From NCBI RefSeq assembly GCF_004193775.1, contig NW_021143976.1:1-64000 (forward strand): a stretch of DNA of 64,000 nucleotides, read 5' to 3'. The first letter of the stretch is position 1. Each line of letters starts with the position of its first letter. This stretch comes from Glycine soja. Lineage: Eukaryota; Streptophyta; Magnoliopsida; Fabales; Fabaceae. Both the position numbers and the translations under genes were made by a program. The notes under the pieces were generated by a model, which saw only the letters and a program-made list of their open reading frames with translations, did not search any database and was not told the DNA's origin. Positions 28,480 through 42,100 of the stretch are shown here, piece by piece.

Positions 28480-28528
28480 ATGACCATTTGAATTTCTCGA
28501 GAGCTTTCGGACATCCGTGTGAAAAGTT
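28480..28528 (+). repeat. Truncated satellite monomer, 49 bp
   Basis: ATGACC landmarks lie at 28480 and 28529. The sequence runs GAGAGCTTTCG and then directly GACATCCGTGTGAAAAG, so the central TTGTTCAATTT...GCGCCTGAATC part (43 bp) is lost. It marks the end of the 4,046-bp repeat family. Confidence 0.82.
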
Positions 28529-29700
28529 ATGACCATTTGAATAACTCAAGAGCTTTCATTGTTCATTTTCGAGCATCTCGTTATATGATGCGCCTGAATC
28601 GGACCTGCGAGTCAAAAGTTATGACCATTAGAAATTCTCGAGAGGTTCCGTTGTTCAATTTCCAGCGTCTCGATATATTATGCGACTGAATCAGACATCC
28701 GAGTTAAAAGTTACGACCATTTGAATTTCTCGAGAGCTTTCGTTGTTCAATTTCGAGCGTCTCTATATGTGATGCACCTAAATCGGACATTCGAGTTAAA
28801 AGTTATGACCATTTGAAATTCTCAAGAGCTTCCATTGTTCAATTTCGAGCGTCTGGATATATAATGCGCCTGAATCAGACCTTCGTGTGTAAATTCATGA
28901 CCATTTGAATTGCTCAAGAGCTTCCATTGTTCAATTTCGAGCATCTCGATATATTATGCGTCTGAATCTGACCTCCGTGTGAAAAGTTATGACCATTTGA
29001 ATTTCTCCAGAGCTTCCATTGTCCAATTTCGAGCGTCTCGATATCTTATGCGCCTGAATCGGACCTCCTAGTGAAAAGTTATGACCATTTGAATTGCCCA
29101 ACAGCTTCCATTGTTCAATTTCCAGCGTCTCGATATATTATGCGCCTGAATCGGACCTCCGAGTGTAAAGTTATGACTATTTGAATTTCTCAAGAGCTTC
29201 CATTGTTCAATTTCGAGCATCTCGATATATTATGTGCCTAAATCGGACCTCCAAGTGAAAAGTTACGACCATTTGAATTGCTCAAGAGCTTCCATTGTTA
29301 AATTTCGAGCGTCTCGAAATATTATGCGCCTGAATCGGACCTCCGAGTGTAAAGTTATGACCATTTGAATATCTCAAGAGCTTCCATTGTTCAATTTCGA
29401 GCGTCTCGATATATTATGTGCTTGAATCGTACCTCCGAGTGTAAAGTTATGACCATTTGAATTGCTCAAGAGCATCCATTGTTCAATTTCGAGCATCTCG
29501 ATATATTATGCGCCTGAATCTGACCTCCGTGTGAAAAGTTATTACTATTTGAATTTCTCGAGAGCTTCCGTTGTTCAATTTCGAGGGTCTCCATATATTA
29601 TGCGCCTGAACCAGACATCCGAGTTAAAAGTTATGTCCATTTGAATTTCTCGAGAGCTTCCGTTGTTCAATTTCCAGCGTCTCGATATATTATGCGCCTG
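28529..29700 (+). repeat. Mixed, diverged satellite monomers
   Basis: About 13 monomers of 92 bp with many private variants (TCGTTATATGATG, GAAATTCTCGAGAGG, TTTCCAGCGTC, TCGAAATATTATG). No block-length repeat is confined to it. It separates the 44-mer and 27-mer families. Confidence 0.65.
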
Positions 29701-32700
29701 AATCGGACCTCCGAGTGTAAAGTTGTGACCATTTGAATTGCTCAAGAGCTTCCATTGTTCAATTTCGAGAATCTCAATATATTATGCGCTCGAATCGGAC
29801 CTCTGAGTGAAAAGTTATGACCATTTGAATAACTCAAAAGCTTCCATTATTCATTTACGAGCATCTCGATATATGATGCGCCTGAATCGGACCTTCGAGT
29901 CAAAAGTTATGACCATTTGAATTTCTCGAGAGCTTCCGTTGTTCAATTTCGAGTTTCTCGATATATAATGCGCCTGAATCTGACCTCCGTGCGAAAACTA
30001 ATGACCATTTGAATAACTCAAGAGCTTCCATTGTTCATTTTCGAGCGTCTCTGTATGTTATTCGCCAGAATCGGACCTCCGTGTGAAAAGTTATGACCAT
30101 TTGAATTTGTCGAGTGCTTTCCTTGTTCAATTTTGATCGTCTCGATATCTTATTTTCCTGAATCGGACCTTCGTGTGAAAAGTTATGACCATTTGAATTC
30201 CTCGAGAGCTTCCGCTGTTCTATTTCGAGCGTCTCGATATCTTATGCGCCTGAATCGGACCTCCGAGTGAAACGTTATGACCATTTGAATTTCTCGAGAG
30301 CTTCCGCTGTTCTATTTCGAGCGTCTCGATATCTTATGCGCCTGAATCAGGCCTCCTACTGAAAAGTTATGAACATTTGAATTACTCAAGAGCTTCCATT
30401 GTTCAATTTCGAGTGTCTCGATATATTATGTGCCTGAATCGGACCTCCGAGTGTAAAGTTATGATCATTTCAATTGCTCAAGAGCTTCCATTGTTCAATT
30501 TCGAGAATCTCAATATATTATGCGCCTGAATCGGACCTCCGAGTGAAAAGTTATGACCATTTGAATAACTCAAGAGCTTCCATTGTTCATTTACGAGCAT
30601 CTCGATATATGATGCGCCTGAATCGGACCTTCGAGTCAAAAGTTATGACCATTTGAATTTCTCGAGAGCTTCCGTTGTTCAATTTCGAGTGTCTCGATAT
30701 GTAATGCGCCTGAATCTGACCTCCGTGCGAAAACTAATGACCATTTGAATAACTCAAGAGCTTCCATTGTTCAATTTCGAGCATCTCGATATATTATGCG
30801 CCTGAATCTCACCTCCGTTTGAAAAGTTATGACCATTGGAATTTCTCGAGAGCTTCCATTGTTCAATTTCGAGCGTCTCGATATCTTATGCGCCTAAATC
30901 GGACCTCCGAGTGAAACGTTATGACCATTTGAATTTCTCGACAGCTTCCGTTGTTCAATTTCGAGCGTCTCGATATATCTTATGCGCCTGAATCGGACCT
31001 CCGAGTGTAAAGTTATGACCATTTCAATTTTTCAAGAGCTTCCATTGTTCAATTTCGACCATCTCGATATATTATGCGCCTGAATCTGACCTCCGTGTGA
31101 AAAGTTATGACCATTTGAATTTCTCGAGAGCTTCCGTTGTTCAATGTCGAGCGTCTCGATATCTTTTGCGCCTGAATCGGACCTCCGTGTGAAACATTAT
31201 GACCATTTGAATTGCTCAAGAGCTTCCATAGTTCAAATTGGAGAATCTCGATATATTATGCGCTTGAATATGACCTCCGTGTGAGAAGTTATGACCATTT
31301 GAATTTCTCGAGAGGTTCCGTTGTTCAATTTCGAGCGTCTCGATATATTATGTGCCTAAATCGGACATCCGAGTGAAACGTTATGACCATTTGAATTTCT
31401 CGAGAGCTTCCGTTGTTCAATTTTAATCGTCTCGATATATTATGTGACTGAATCAGACATCCGATTGAAATGTTATGACCATTTGAATTGCTCAAGAGCT
31501 TCCATTGTTCAATTTCGAGCGTCTCGATATATTATGTGCCTGAATCGGACCTCCGAGTGTAAAGTTGGGACCATTTGAATTGCTCAAGAGCTTTCATTGT
31601 TCATTTTCGAGCATCTCGATATATGATGCGCCTGAATCGGACCTTCGAGTCAAAAGTTATGACCATTTTAATTTCTCGAGAGCTTCTGTTGTTCAATTTC
31701 GAGCATCTCTATATGTGATGCGCCAGAATCGAACCTCCGTGTGAAAAGTTATGACCATTTGAATTTCTCGAGAGCTTCCGCTGTTCTATTTCGAGCGTCT
31801 CGATATATTATGTGCCTGAATCGGACCTCTGAGTGAAACATTATGACCATTTGAATTTCTCGAGAGCTTCCGTCGTTCAATTTCGAGAGTCTCGATATCT
31901 TATGCGCCTGAATCGGACCTCCGAGTGAAAAGTTATGACCATTTGAAATGCTCAAGAGCTTCCATTGTTCAATTTCGAGCGTCTCGATATATAAAGTGCC
32001 TGAATCAGACCTTCGTCTGTAAATTTATGACCATTTGAATTTCTCAAGAGCATCCATTGTTCAATTTCGAGCATCTCGATATATTATGCGCCTGAATCTG
32101 ACCTCCATGTGAAAAGTTATGACCATTTGAATTTCTCGAGAGCTTCCATTGTTCAATTTCGAGCGTCTCGATATCTTATGCGCCTGAATCGGACCTCCGA
32201 GTGTAAAGTTGTGACCATTTGAATTGCTCAAGAGCTTCCATTGTTCAATTTCGAGAATCTCAATATATTATGCGCTCGAATCGGACCTCTGAGTGAAAAG
32301 TTATGACCATTTGAATAACTCAAAAGCTTCCATTATTCATTTACGAGCATCTCGATATATGATGCGCCTGAATCGGACCTTCGAGTCAAAAGTTATGACC
32401 ATTTGAATTTCTCGAGAGCTTCCGTTGTTCAATTTCGAGTTTCTCGATATATAATGCGCCTGAATCTGACCTCCGTGCGAAAACTAATGACCATTTGAAT
32501 AACTCAAGAGCTTCCATTGTTCATTTTCGAGCGTCTCTGTATGTTATTCGCCAGAATCGGACCTCCGTGTGAAAAGTTATGACCATTTGAATTTGTCGAG
32601 TGCTTTCCTTGTTCAATTTTGATCGTCTCGATATCTTATTTTCCTGAATCGGACCTCCGTGTGAAAAGTTATGACCATTTGAATTTCTCGAGAGCTTCCG

Positions 32701-34670
32701 CTGTTCTATTTCGAGCGTCTCGATATCTTATGCGCCTGAATCGGACCTCCGAGTGAAACGTTATGACCATTTGAATTTCTCGAGAGCTTCCGCTGTTCTA
32801 TTTCGAGCGTCTCGATATCTTATGCGCCTGAATCAGGCCTCCTACTGAAAAGTTATGAACATTTGAATTACTCAAGAGCTTCCATTGTTCAATTTCGAGT
32901 GTCTCGATATATTATGTGCCTGAATCGGACCTCCGAGTGTAAAGTTATGATCATTTCAATTGCTCAAGAGCTTCCATTGTTCAATTTCGAGAATCTCAAT
33001 ATATTATGCGCCTGAATCGGACCTCCGAGTGAAAAGTTATGACCATTTGAATAACTCAAGAGCTTCCATTGTTCATTTACGAGCATCTCGATATATGATG
33101 CGCCTGAATCGGACCTTCGAGTCAAAAGTTATGACCATTTGAATTTCTCGAGAGCTTCCGTTGTTCAATTTCGAGTGTCTCGATATGTAATGCAATTGAA
33201 TCTGACCTCCGTGCGAAAACTAATGACCATTTGAATAACTCAAGAGCTTCCATTGTTCAATTTCGAGCATCTCGATATATTATGTGCCTGAATCTGACCT
33301 CCGTTTGAAAAGTTATGACCATTGGAATTTCTCGAGAGCTTCCATTGTTCAATTTCGAGCGTCTCGATATCTTATGCGCCTAAATCGGACCTCCGAGTGA
33401 AACGTTATGACCATTTGAATTTCTCGACAGCTTCCGTTGTTCAATTTCGAGCGTCTCGATATCTTATGCGCCTGAATCGGACCTCCGAGTGTAAAGTTAT
33501 GACCATTTCAATTTTTCAAGAGCTTCCATTGTTCAATTTCGACCATCTCGATATATTATGCGCCTGAATCTGACCTCCGTGTGAAAAGTTATGACCATTT
33601 GAATTTCTCGAGAGCTTCCGTTGTTCAATGTCGAGCGTCTCGATATCTTTTGCGCCTGAATCGGACCTCCGTGGGAAACATTATGACCATTTGAATTGCT
33701 CAAGAGCTTCCATAGTTCAAATTGGAGAATCTCGATATATTATGCGCTTGAATATGACCTCCGTGTGAGAAGTTATGACCATTTGAATTTCTCGAGAGGT
33801 TCCGTTGTTCAATTTCGAGCGTCTCGATATATTATGTGCCTAAATCGGACATCCGAGTGAAACGTTATGACCATTTGAATTTCTCGAGAGCTTCCGTTGT
33901 TCAATTTTAATCGTCTCGATATATTATGTGACTGAATCAGACATCCGATTGAAACGTTATGACCATTTGAATTGCTCAAGAGCTTCCATTGTTCAATTAC
34001 GAGCGTCTCGATATATTATGTGCCTGAATCGGACCTCCGAGTGTAAAGTTGGGACCATTTGAATTGCTCAAGAGCTTTCATTGTTCATTTTCGAGCATCT
34101 CGATATATGATGCGCCTGAATCGGACCTTCGAGTCAAAAGTTATGACCATTTTAATTTCTCGAGAGCTTCTGTTGTTCAATTTCGAGCATCTCTATATGT
34201 GATGCGCCAGAATCGAACCTCCGTGTGAAAAGTTATGACCATTTGAATTTCTCGAGAGCTTCCGCTGTTCTATTTCGAGCGTCTCGATATATTATGTGCC
34301 TGAATCGGACCTCTGAGTGAAACATTATGACCATTTGAATTTCTCGAGAGCTTCCGTCGTTCAATTTCGAGAGTCTCGATATCTTATGCGCCTGAATCGG
34401 ACCTCCGAGTGAAAAGTTATGACCATTTGAAATGCTCAAGAGCTTCCATTGTTCAATTTCGAGCGTCTCGATATATAAAGTGCCTGAATCAAACCTTCGT
34501 CTGTAAATTTATGACCATTTGAATTTCTCAAGAGCATCCATTGTTCAATTTCGAGCATCTCGATATATTATGCGCCTGAATCTGACCTCCATGTGAAAAG
34601 TTATGACCATTTGAATTTCTCGAGAGCTTCCATTGTTCAATTTCGAGCGTCTCGATATCTTATGCGCCTG
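29701..34670 (+). repeat. 27-monomer higher-order repeat, 2,484-2,486 bp, two copies
   Basis: The marker GTTGTGACC at 29722 recurs at 32208 (2,486 bp), the monomer pair at 30474 recurs at 32960 (2,486 bp) and the one at 31749 recurs at 34233 (2,484 bp = 27 x 92). The change in offset is explained by a TA insertion in the first copy near 30,973 (CGATATATCTTATGCG against CGATATCTTATGCG). The copies otherwise differ by a few bases, such as GTGTGAAACATTATG against GTGGGAAACATTATG. Confidence 0.87.
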
Positions 34671-36130
34671 AATCGGACCTCCGAGTGAAAAGTTATGACC
34701 ATTTGAAATGCTCAAGAGCTTCCATTGTTCAATTTCGAGCGTCCCGATATATAATGCGTCTGAATCAGACCTTCGTGTGTAAATTTATGACCATTTGAAT
34801 TGCTCAAGAGCTTCCATTGTTCAATTTCGAGCGTCTCGATATCTTATGCGCCTTAATCTGACCTCCGAGTGAAAAGTTATGACCATTTGAATTTCTCGAG
34901 AGCTTCCGTTGTCAAATTTTGAGTGTCTCGATATATTATGCCCCTGAATCGGACCTCCGAGTGAAACGTTATGACCATTTGAATTTCTCGAGAGCTTCCG
35001 CTGTTCTATTTCGAGCGTCTCGATATCTTATGCGCCTGAATCGGACCTCCGAGTGAAAAGTTATGACCATTTCAATTGCTCAAGAGCTTCCATTGTTCAA
35101 TTTCAAGCATCTCGATATATTATGCGCCTGAATCGGACCTCCGAGTGAAACGTTATGACCATTTGAATTTCTTGAGAGCTTCCGTCATTCAATTTCGAGA
35201 GTCTCGATATCTTATGCGACTGAATCGGACCTCCGAGTGAAAAGTTATGACCATTTGAAATGCTCAAGAGCTTCCATTGTTCAATTTCGAGCGTCTCGAT
35301 ATATAATGCGTCTGAATCAGACCTTCGTGTGTAAATTTATGACCATTTGAATTGCTCAAGAGCTTCCATTGTTCTATTTCAAGCGTTTCGATATCTTATG
35401 CGCCTTAATCTGACCTCCGAGTGAAACGTTATGACCATTTGAATTTCTCGAGAGCTTCTTTTGTTGAATTTCGAGCGTCTTGATATCTTATGCGCCTAAA
35501 TCGGACCTCCTAGTGAAAATTTATGACCATTTGAATTGCTCAAGAGCTTCCATTGTTCAATTTCGAGCGTCTCGAAATATTATGTGCCTGAATCGGACCT
35601 CCGAGTGTAAAGTTATGACCATTTCAATTGCTCAAGAGCTTCCATTGTTCAATTTCGACCATCTCGATATATTATGCGCCTGAATCTGACCTCCGTGTGA
35701 AAAGTTATGACCATTTGAATTTCTCGAGAGCTTCCGTTGTTCAATGTCGAGCGTCTGGATATCTTATGCACCTGAATCGGACCTCCGTGTGAAACATTAT
35801 GACCATTTGAATTGCTCAAGAGCTTCCATAGTTCAAATTGGAGAATCTCGATATATTATGCGCTTGAATATGACCTCCGTGTGAGAAGTTATGACCATTT
35901 GAATTTCTCGAGAGCTTCCGTTGTTCAATTCCGAGCGTCTCGATATATTATGTGCCTAAATCGGACATCCGAGTGAAACGTTATGACCATTTGAATTTCT
36001 CGAGAGCTTCCGTTGTTCAATTTTAATCGTCTCGATATATTATGTGACTGAATCAGACATCCGATTGAAACGTTATGACCATTTGAATTGCTCAAGAGCT
36101 TCCATTGTTCAATTTCGAGCGTCTCGATAT
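34671..36130 (+). repeat. Satellite block whose 35.4-36.1 kb part recurs at 46.4-47.1 kb
   Basis: This is a 92-bp array with the marker order TTTTGTTGAATTTCG, TCGAAATATTATG, CATAGTTCAAATTGGAG, TTTTAATCGTCTCG. The same order is found at 46,400-47,100, offset by 10,948 bp (119 x 92 exactly; 35480 to 46428 and 36164 to 47112). The CATAGTTC monomer also lies 2,116 bp (23 monomers) after its copy in the 27-mer block. Confidence 0.75.
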
Positions 36131-39100
36131 ATTATGTGCCTGAATCGGACCTCCGAGTGTAAAGTTGGGACCATTTGAATTGCTCAAGAGCTTTCATTGT
36201 TCATTTTCGAGCATCTCGATATATGATGCGCCTGAATCGGACCTTCGAGTCAAAAGTTATGACCATTTGAATTTCTCGAGAGCTTCCGTTGTTCAATTTC
36301 GAGCGTCTCGATATATTATGCGCCTGAATCTGACCTCCGTGTGAAAACTTATGACCATTTGAATTTCTCGACAGCTTCCGTTGTTCAATTTCGAGCGTCT
36401 CTATATGTGATGCGCCTAAATATGACCTCCGTGAGAAAAGTTATGACTATTTTAATTTCTCGAGAGCTTCTGTTGTTCAATTTCGAGAATCTCTATATGT
36501 GATGCGCCAGAATCGAACCTCCGTGTGAAAAGTTATGACCATTTGAATTTCTCGAGAGCTTCCGCTGTTCTATTTCGAGCGTCTCCATATATTATGTGCC
36601 TGAATCGGACCTCTGAGTGAAACGTTATGACCATTTGAATTTCTCGAGAGCTTCCGTCGTTCAATTTCGAGAGTCTCGATATCTTATGCGCCTGAATCGG
36701 ACCTCCGAGTGAAAAGTTATGACCATTTGAAATGCTCAAGAGCTTCCATTGTTCAATTTTGAGCGTCTCGATATATAAAGAGCCTGAATCAGACCTTCGT
36801 GTGTAAATTTATGACCATTTGAATTTCTCAAGAGCTTCCATTGTTCAATTTCGAGCATCTCGATATATTATGCGCCTGAATCTGACCTCCGTGTGAAAAG
36901 TTATGACCATTTGAATTTCTCGAGAGCTTCCATTGTTCAATTTCGAGCGTCTCGATATCTTATGCGCCTGAATCGGACCTCCGAGTGAAAAGTTATGACC
37001 ATTTGAAATGCTCAAGAGCTTCCGTTGTTCAATTTCGAGCGTCTCGATCTATAATGCGCCTGAATCAGACCTTCGTGTGTAAATTTATGACCATTTGAAT
37101 TGCTCAAGAGCTTCCATTGTTCAATTTCGAGCATCTCGATATATTATGCGCCTTAATCTGACCTCCGAGTGAAACGTTATGACAATTTGAATTTCTCGAG
37201 AGCTTCCGTTGTTGAATTTCGAGCGTCTTGATATCTTATGCGCCTGAATCGGACCTTCTAGTGAAAATTTATGACCATTTGAATTGCTCAAGAGCTTCCA
37301 TTGTTCAATTTCGAGCGTCTCGATATATAATGCGTCTGAATCAGACCTTCGTGTGTAAATTTATGACCATTTGAATTGCTCAAGAGCTTCCATTGTTCAA
37401 TTTCGAGCGTCTCGATATCTTATGCGCCTTAATCTGACCTCCGAGTGAAACGTTATGACCATTTGAATTTCTCGAGAGCTTCCGTTGTCAAATTTTGAGT
37501 GTCTCGATATATTATGCGCCTGAATCGGACCTCTGAGTGAAACGTTATGACCATTTGAATTTCTCGAGAGCTTCCGCTGTTCTATTTCGAGCGTCTCGAT
37601 ATCTTATGCGCCTGAATCGGACCTCCTAGTGAAAATTTATGACCATTTGAATTGCTCAAGAGCTTCCATTGTTCAATTTCGAGCGTCTCGAAATATTATG
37701 TGCCTGAATCGGGACTCCGAGTGTAAAGTTTTGACCATTTGAATTGCTTAAGAGATTCCATTGTTCAATTTCGAACACCTCGGTATATTATGCGCCTGAA
37801 TCTGACCTCCGTGTGAAAACTTATGACCATTTGAATTTCTCGACAGCTTCCATTGTTCAATTTCGAGCGTCTCTATATGTGATGCGCCTAAATCTGACCT
37901 CCGTGAGAAAAGATATGACCATTTGAATTTGTCGAGAGCTTTCCTTGTTCAATTTTGAGCGTCTCGATATCTTATTCGCCTGAATCGGACCTCCGTGTGA
38001 AAAGTGATGACAATTTGAATTTCTCGAGAGCTTCCGTTGTCAAATTTTGAGTGTCTCGATATATTATGCGCCTGAATCGGACCTCCGAGTGAAACGTTAT
38101 GACCATTTGAATTTCTCGAGACCTTCCGTCGTTCAATTTCGAGAGTCTCGATATCTTATGCGCCTGAATCGGACCTCCGAGTGAAAAGTTATGACCATTT
38201 GAAATGCTCAAGAGCTTCCATTGTTCAATTTCGAGCGTCTCGATATATAATGCGCCTGAATCAGACCTTCGTGTGTAAATTTATGACCATTTGAATTGCT
38301 CAAGAACTTCCATTGTTCAATTTCGAGCATCTCGATATATTATGCGCATGAATCTGACCTCCGTGTGAAAAGTTATGACCATTTGAATTGCTCAAGAGCT
38401 TCCATTGTTCAATTTCGAGCGTCTCGATATATTATGCGCCTGAATCGGACCTCCGAGTGAAAAGTTATGACCATTTGAATTGCTCAAGAGCTTCCATTGT
38501 TCAATTTCGAGCGTCTCGATATATTATGCGCCTGAATCGGACCTCCGAGTGTAAAGTTGGGACCATTTGAATTGCTCAAGAGCTTTCATTGTTCATTTTC
38601 GAGCATCTCGATATATGATGCGCCTGAATCGGACCTTCGAGTCAAAAGTTATGACCATTTGAATTTCTCGAGTGCTTCCGTTGTTCAATTTCGAGCGTCT
38701 CGATATATTATGCGCCTGAATCTGACCTCCGTGTGAAAACTTATGACCATTTGAATTTCTCGACAGCTTCCGTTGTTCAATTTCGAGCGTCTCTATATGT
38801 GATGCGCCTAAATCTGACCTCCGTGAGAAAAGTTATGACCATTTTAATTTTTCGAGAGCTTCTGTTGTTCAATTTCGAGCATCTCTATATGTGATGCGCC
38901 AGAATCGGACCTCCGAGTGAAAAGTTATGACCATTTGAATTTCTCGAGAGCTTCCGCTGTTCTATTTCGAGCGTCTCGATATATTATGTGCCTGAATCGG
39001 ACCTCTGAGTGAAACGTTATGACCATTTGAATTTCTCGAGAGCTTCCGTCGTTCAATTTCGAGAGTCTCGATATCTTATACGCCTGAATCGGACCTCCGA

Positions 39101-42100
39101 GTGAAAAGTTATGACCATTTGAAATGCTCAAGAGCTTCCATTGTTCAATTTTGAGCGTCTCGATATATAAAGAGCCTGAATCAGACCTTCGTGTGTAAAT
39201 TTATGACCATTTGAATTTCTCAAGAGCTTCCATTGTTCAATTTCGAGCATCTCGATATATTATGCGCCTGAATCTGACCTCCGTGTGAAAAGTTATGACC
39301 ATTTGAATTTCTCGAGAGCTTCCATTGTTCAATTTCGAGCGTCTCGATATCTTATGCGCCTGAATCGGACCTCCGAGTGAAAAGTTATGACCATTTGAAA
39401 TGCTCAAGAGCTTCCGTTGTTCAATTTCGAGCGTCTCGATCTATAATGCGCCTGAATCAGACCTTCGTGTGTAAATTTATGACCATTTGAATTGCTCAAG
39501 AGCTTCCATTGTTCAATTTCGAGCATCTCGATATATTATGCGCCTTAATCTGACCTCCGAGTGAAACGTTATGACAATTTGAATTTCTCGAGAGCTTCCG
39601 TTGTTGAATTTCGAGCGTCTTGATATCTTATGCGCCTGAATCGGACCTTCTAGTGAAAATTTATGACCATTTGAATTGCTCAAGAGCTTCCATTGTTCAA
39701 TTTCGAGCGTCTCGATATATAATGCGTCTGAATCAGACCTTCGTGTGTAAATTTATGACCATTTGAATTGCTCAAGAGCTTCCATTGTTCAATTTCGAGC
39801 GTCTCGATATCTTATGCGCCTTAATCTGACCTCCGAGTGAAACGTTATGACCATTTGAATTTCTCGAGAGCTTCCGTTGTCAAATTTTGAGTGTCTCGAT
39901 ATATTATGCGCCTGAATCGGACCTCTGAGTGAAACGTTATGACCATTTGAATTTCTCGAGAGCTTCCGCTGTTCTATTTCGAGCGTCTCGATATCTTATG
40001 CGCCTGAATCGGACCTCCTAGTGAAAATTTATGACCATTTGAATTGCTCAAGAGCTTCCATTGTTCAATTTCGAGCGTCTCGAAATATTATGTGCCTGAA
40101 TCGGGACTCCGAGTGTAAAGTTTTGACCATTTGAATTGCTTAAGAGCTTCCATTGTTCAATTTCGAACATCTCGGTATATTATGCGCCTGAATCTGACCT
40201 CCGTGTGAAAACTTATGACCATTTGAATTTCTCGACAGCTTCCATTGTTCAATTTCGAGCGTCTCTATATGTGATGCGCCTAAATCTGACCTCCGTGAGA
40301 AAAGATATGACCATTTGAATTTGTCGAGAGCTTTCCTTGTTCAATTTTGAGCGTCTCGATATCTTATTCGCCTGAATCGGACCTCCGTGTGAAAAGTGAT
40401 GACAATTTGAATTTCTCGAGAGCTTCCGTTGTCAAATTTTGAGTGTCTCGATATATTATGCGCCTGAATCGGACCTCCGAGTGAAACGTTATGACCATTT
40501 GAATTTCTCGAGACCTTCCGTCGTTCAATTTCGAGAGTCTCGATATCTTATGCGCCTGAATCGGACCTCCGAGTGAAAAGTTATGACCATTTGAAATGCT
40601 CAAGAGCTTCCATTGTTCAATTTCGAGCGTCTCGATATATAATGCGCCTGAATCAGACCTTCGTGTGTAAATTTATGACCATTTGAATTGCTCAAGAACT
40701 TCCATTGTTCAATTTCGAGCATCTCGATATATTATGCGCATGAATCTGACCTCCGTGTGAAAAGTTATGACCATTTGAATTGTTCAAGAGCTTCCATTGT
40801 TCAATTTCGAGCGTCTCGATATATTATGCGCCTGAAACGGACCTCCGAGTGAAAAGTTATGACCATTTGAATTGCTCAAGAGCTTCCATTGTTCCATTTC
40901 GAGCGTCTCGATATATTATGTGCCTGAATCGGACCTCCGAGTGTAAAGTTGGGACCATTTGAATTGCTCAAGAGCTTTCATTGTTCATTTTCGAGCATCT
41001 CGATATATGATGCGCCTGAATCGGACCTTCGAGTCAAAAGTTATGACCATTTGAATTTCTCGAGTGCTTCCGTTGTTCAATTTCGAGCGTCTCGATATAT
41101 TATGCGCCTGAATCTGACCTCCGTGTGAAAACTTATGACCATTTGAATTTCTCGACAGCTTCCGTTGTTCAATTTCGAGCGTCTCTATATGTGATGCGCC
41201 TAAATATGACCTCCGTGAGAAAAGTTATGACCATTTTAATTTCTCGAGAGCTTCTGTTGTTCAATTTCGAGAATCTCTATATGTGATGCGCCAGAATCGA
41301 ACCTCCGTGTGAAAAGTTATGACCATTTGAATTTCTCGAGAGCTTCCGCTGTTCTATTTCGAGCGTCTCGATATATTATGTGCCTGAATCGGACCTCTGA
41401 GTGAAACGTTATGACCATTTGAATTTCTCGAGAGCTTCCGTCGTTCAATTTCGAGAGTCTCGATATCTTATACGCCTGAATCGGACCTCCGAGTGAAAAG
41501 TTATGACCATTTGAAATGCTCAAGAGCTTCCATTGTTCAATTTTGAGCGTCTCGATATATAAAGAGCCTGAATCAGACCTTCGTGTGTAAATTTATGACC
41601 ATTTGAATTTCTCAAGAGCTTCCATTGTTCAATTTCGAGCATCTCGATATATTATGCGCCTGAATCTGACCTCCGTGTGAAAAGTTATGACCATTTGAAT
41701 TTCTCGAGAGCTTCCATTGTTCAATTTCGAGCGTCTCGATATCTTATGCGCCTGAATCGGACCTCCGAGTGAAAAGTTATGACCATTTGAAATGCTCAAG
41801 AGCTTCCGTTGTTCAATTTCGAGCGTCTCGATCTATAATGCGCCTGAATCAGACCTTCGTGTGTAAATTTATGACCATTTGAATTGCTCAAGAGCTTCCA
41901 TTGTTCAATTTCGAGCATCTCGATATATTATGCGCCTTAATCTGACCTCCGAGTGAAACGTTATGACAATTTGAATTTCTCGAGAGCTTCCGTTGTTGAA
42001 TTTCGAGCGTCTTGATATCTTATGCGCCTGAATCGGACCTTCTAGTGAAAATTTATGACCATTTGAATTGCTCAAGAGCTTCCATTGTTCAATTTCGAGC

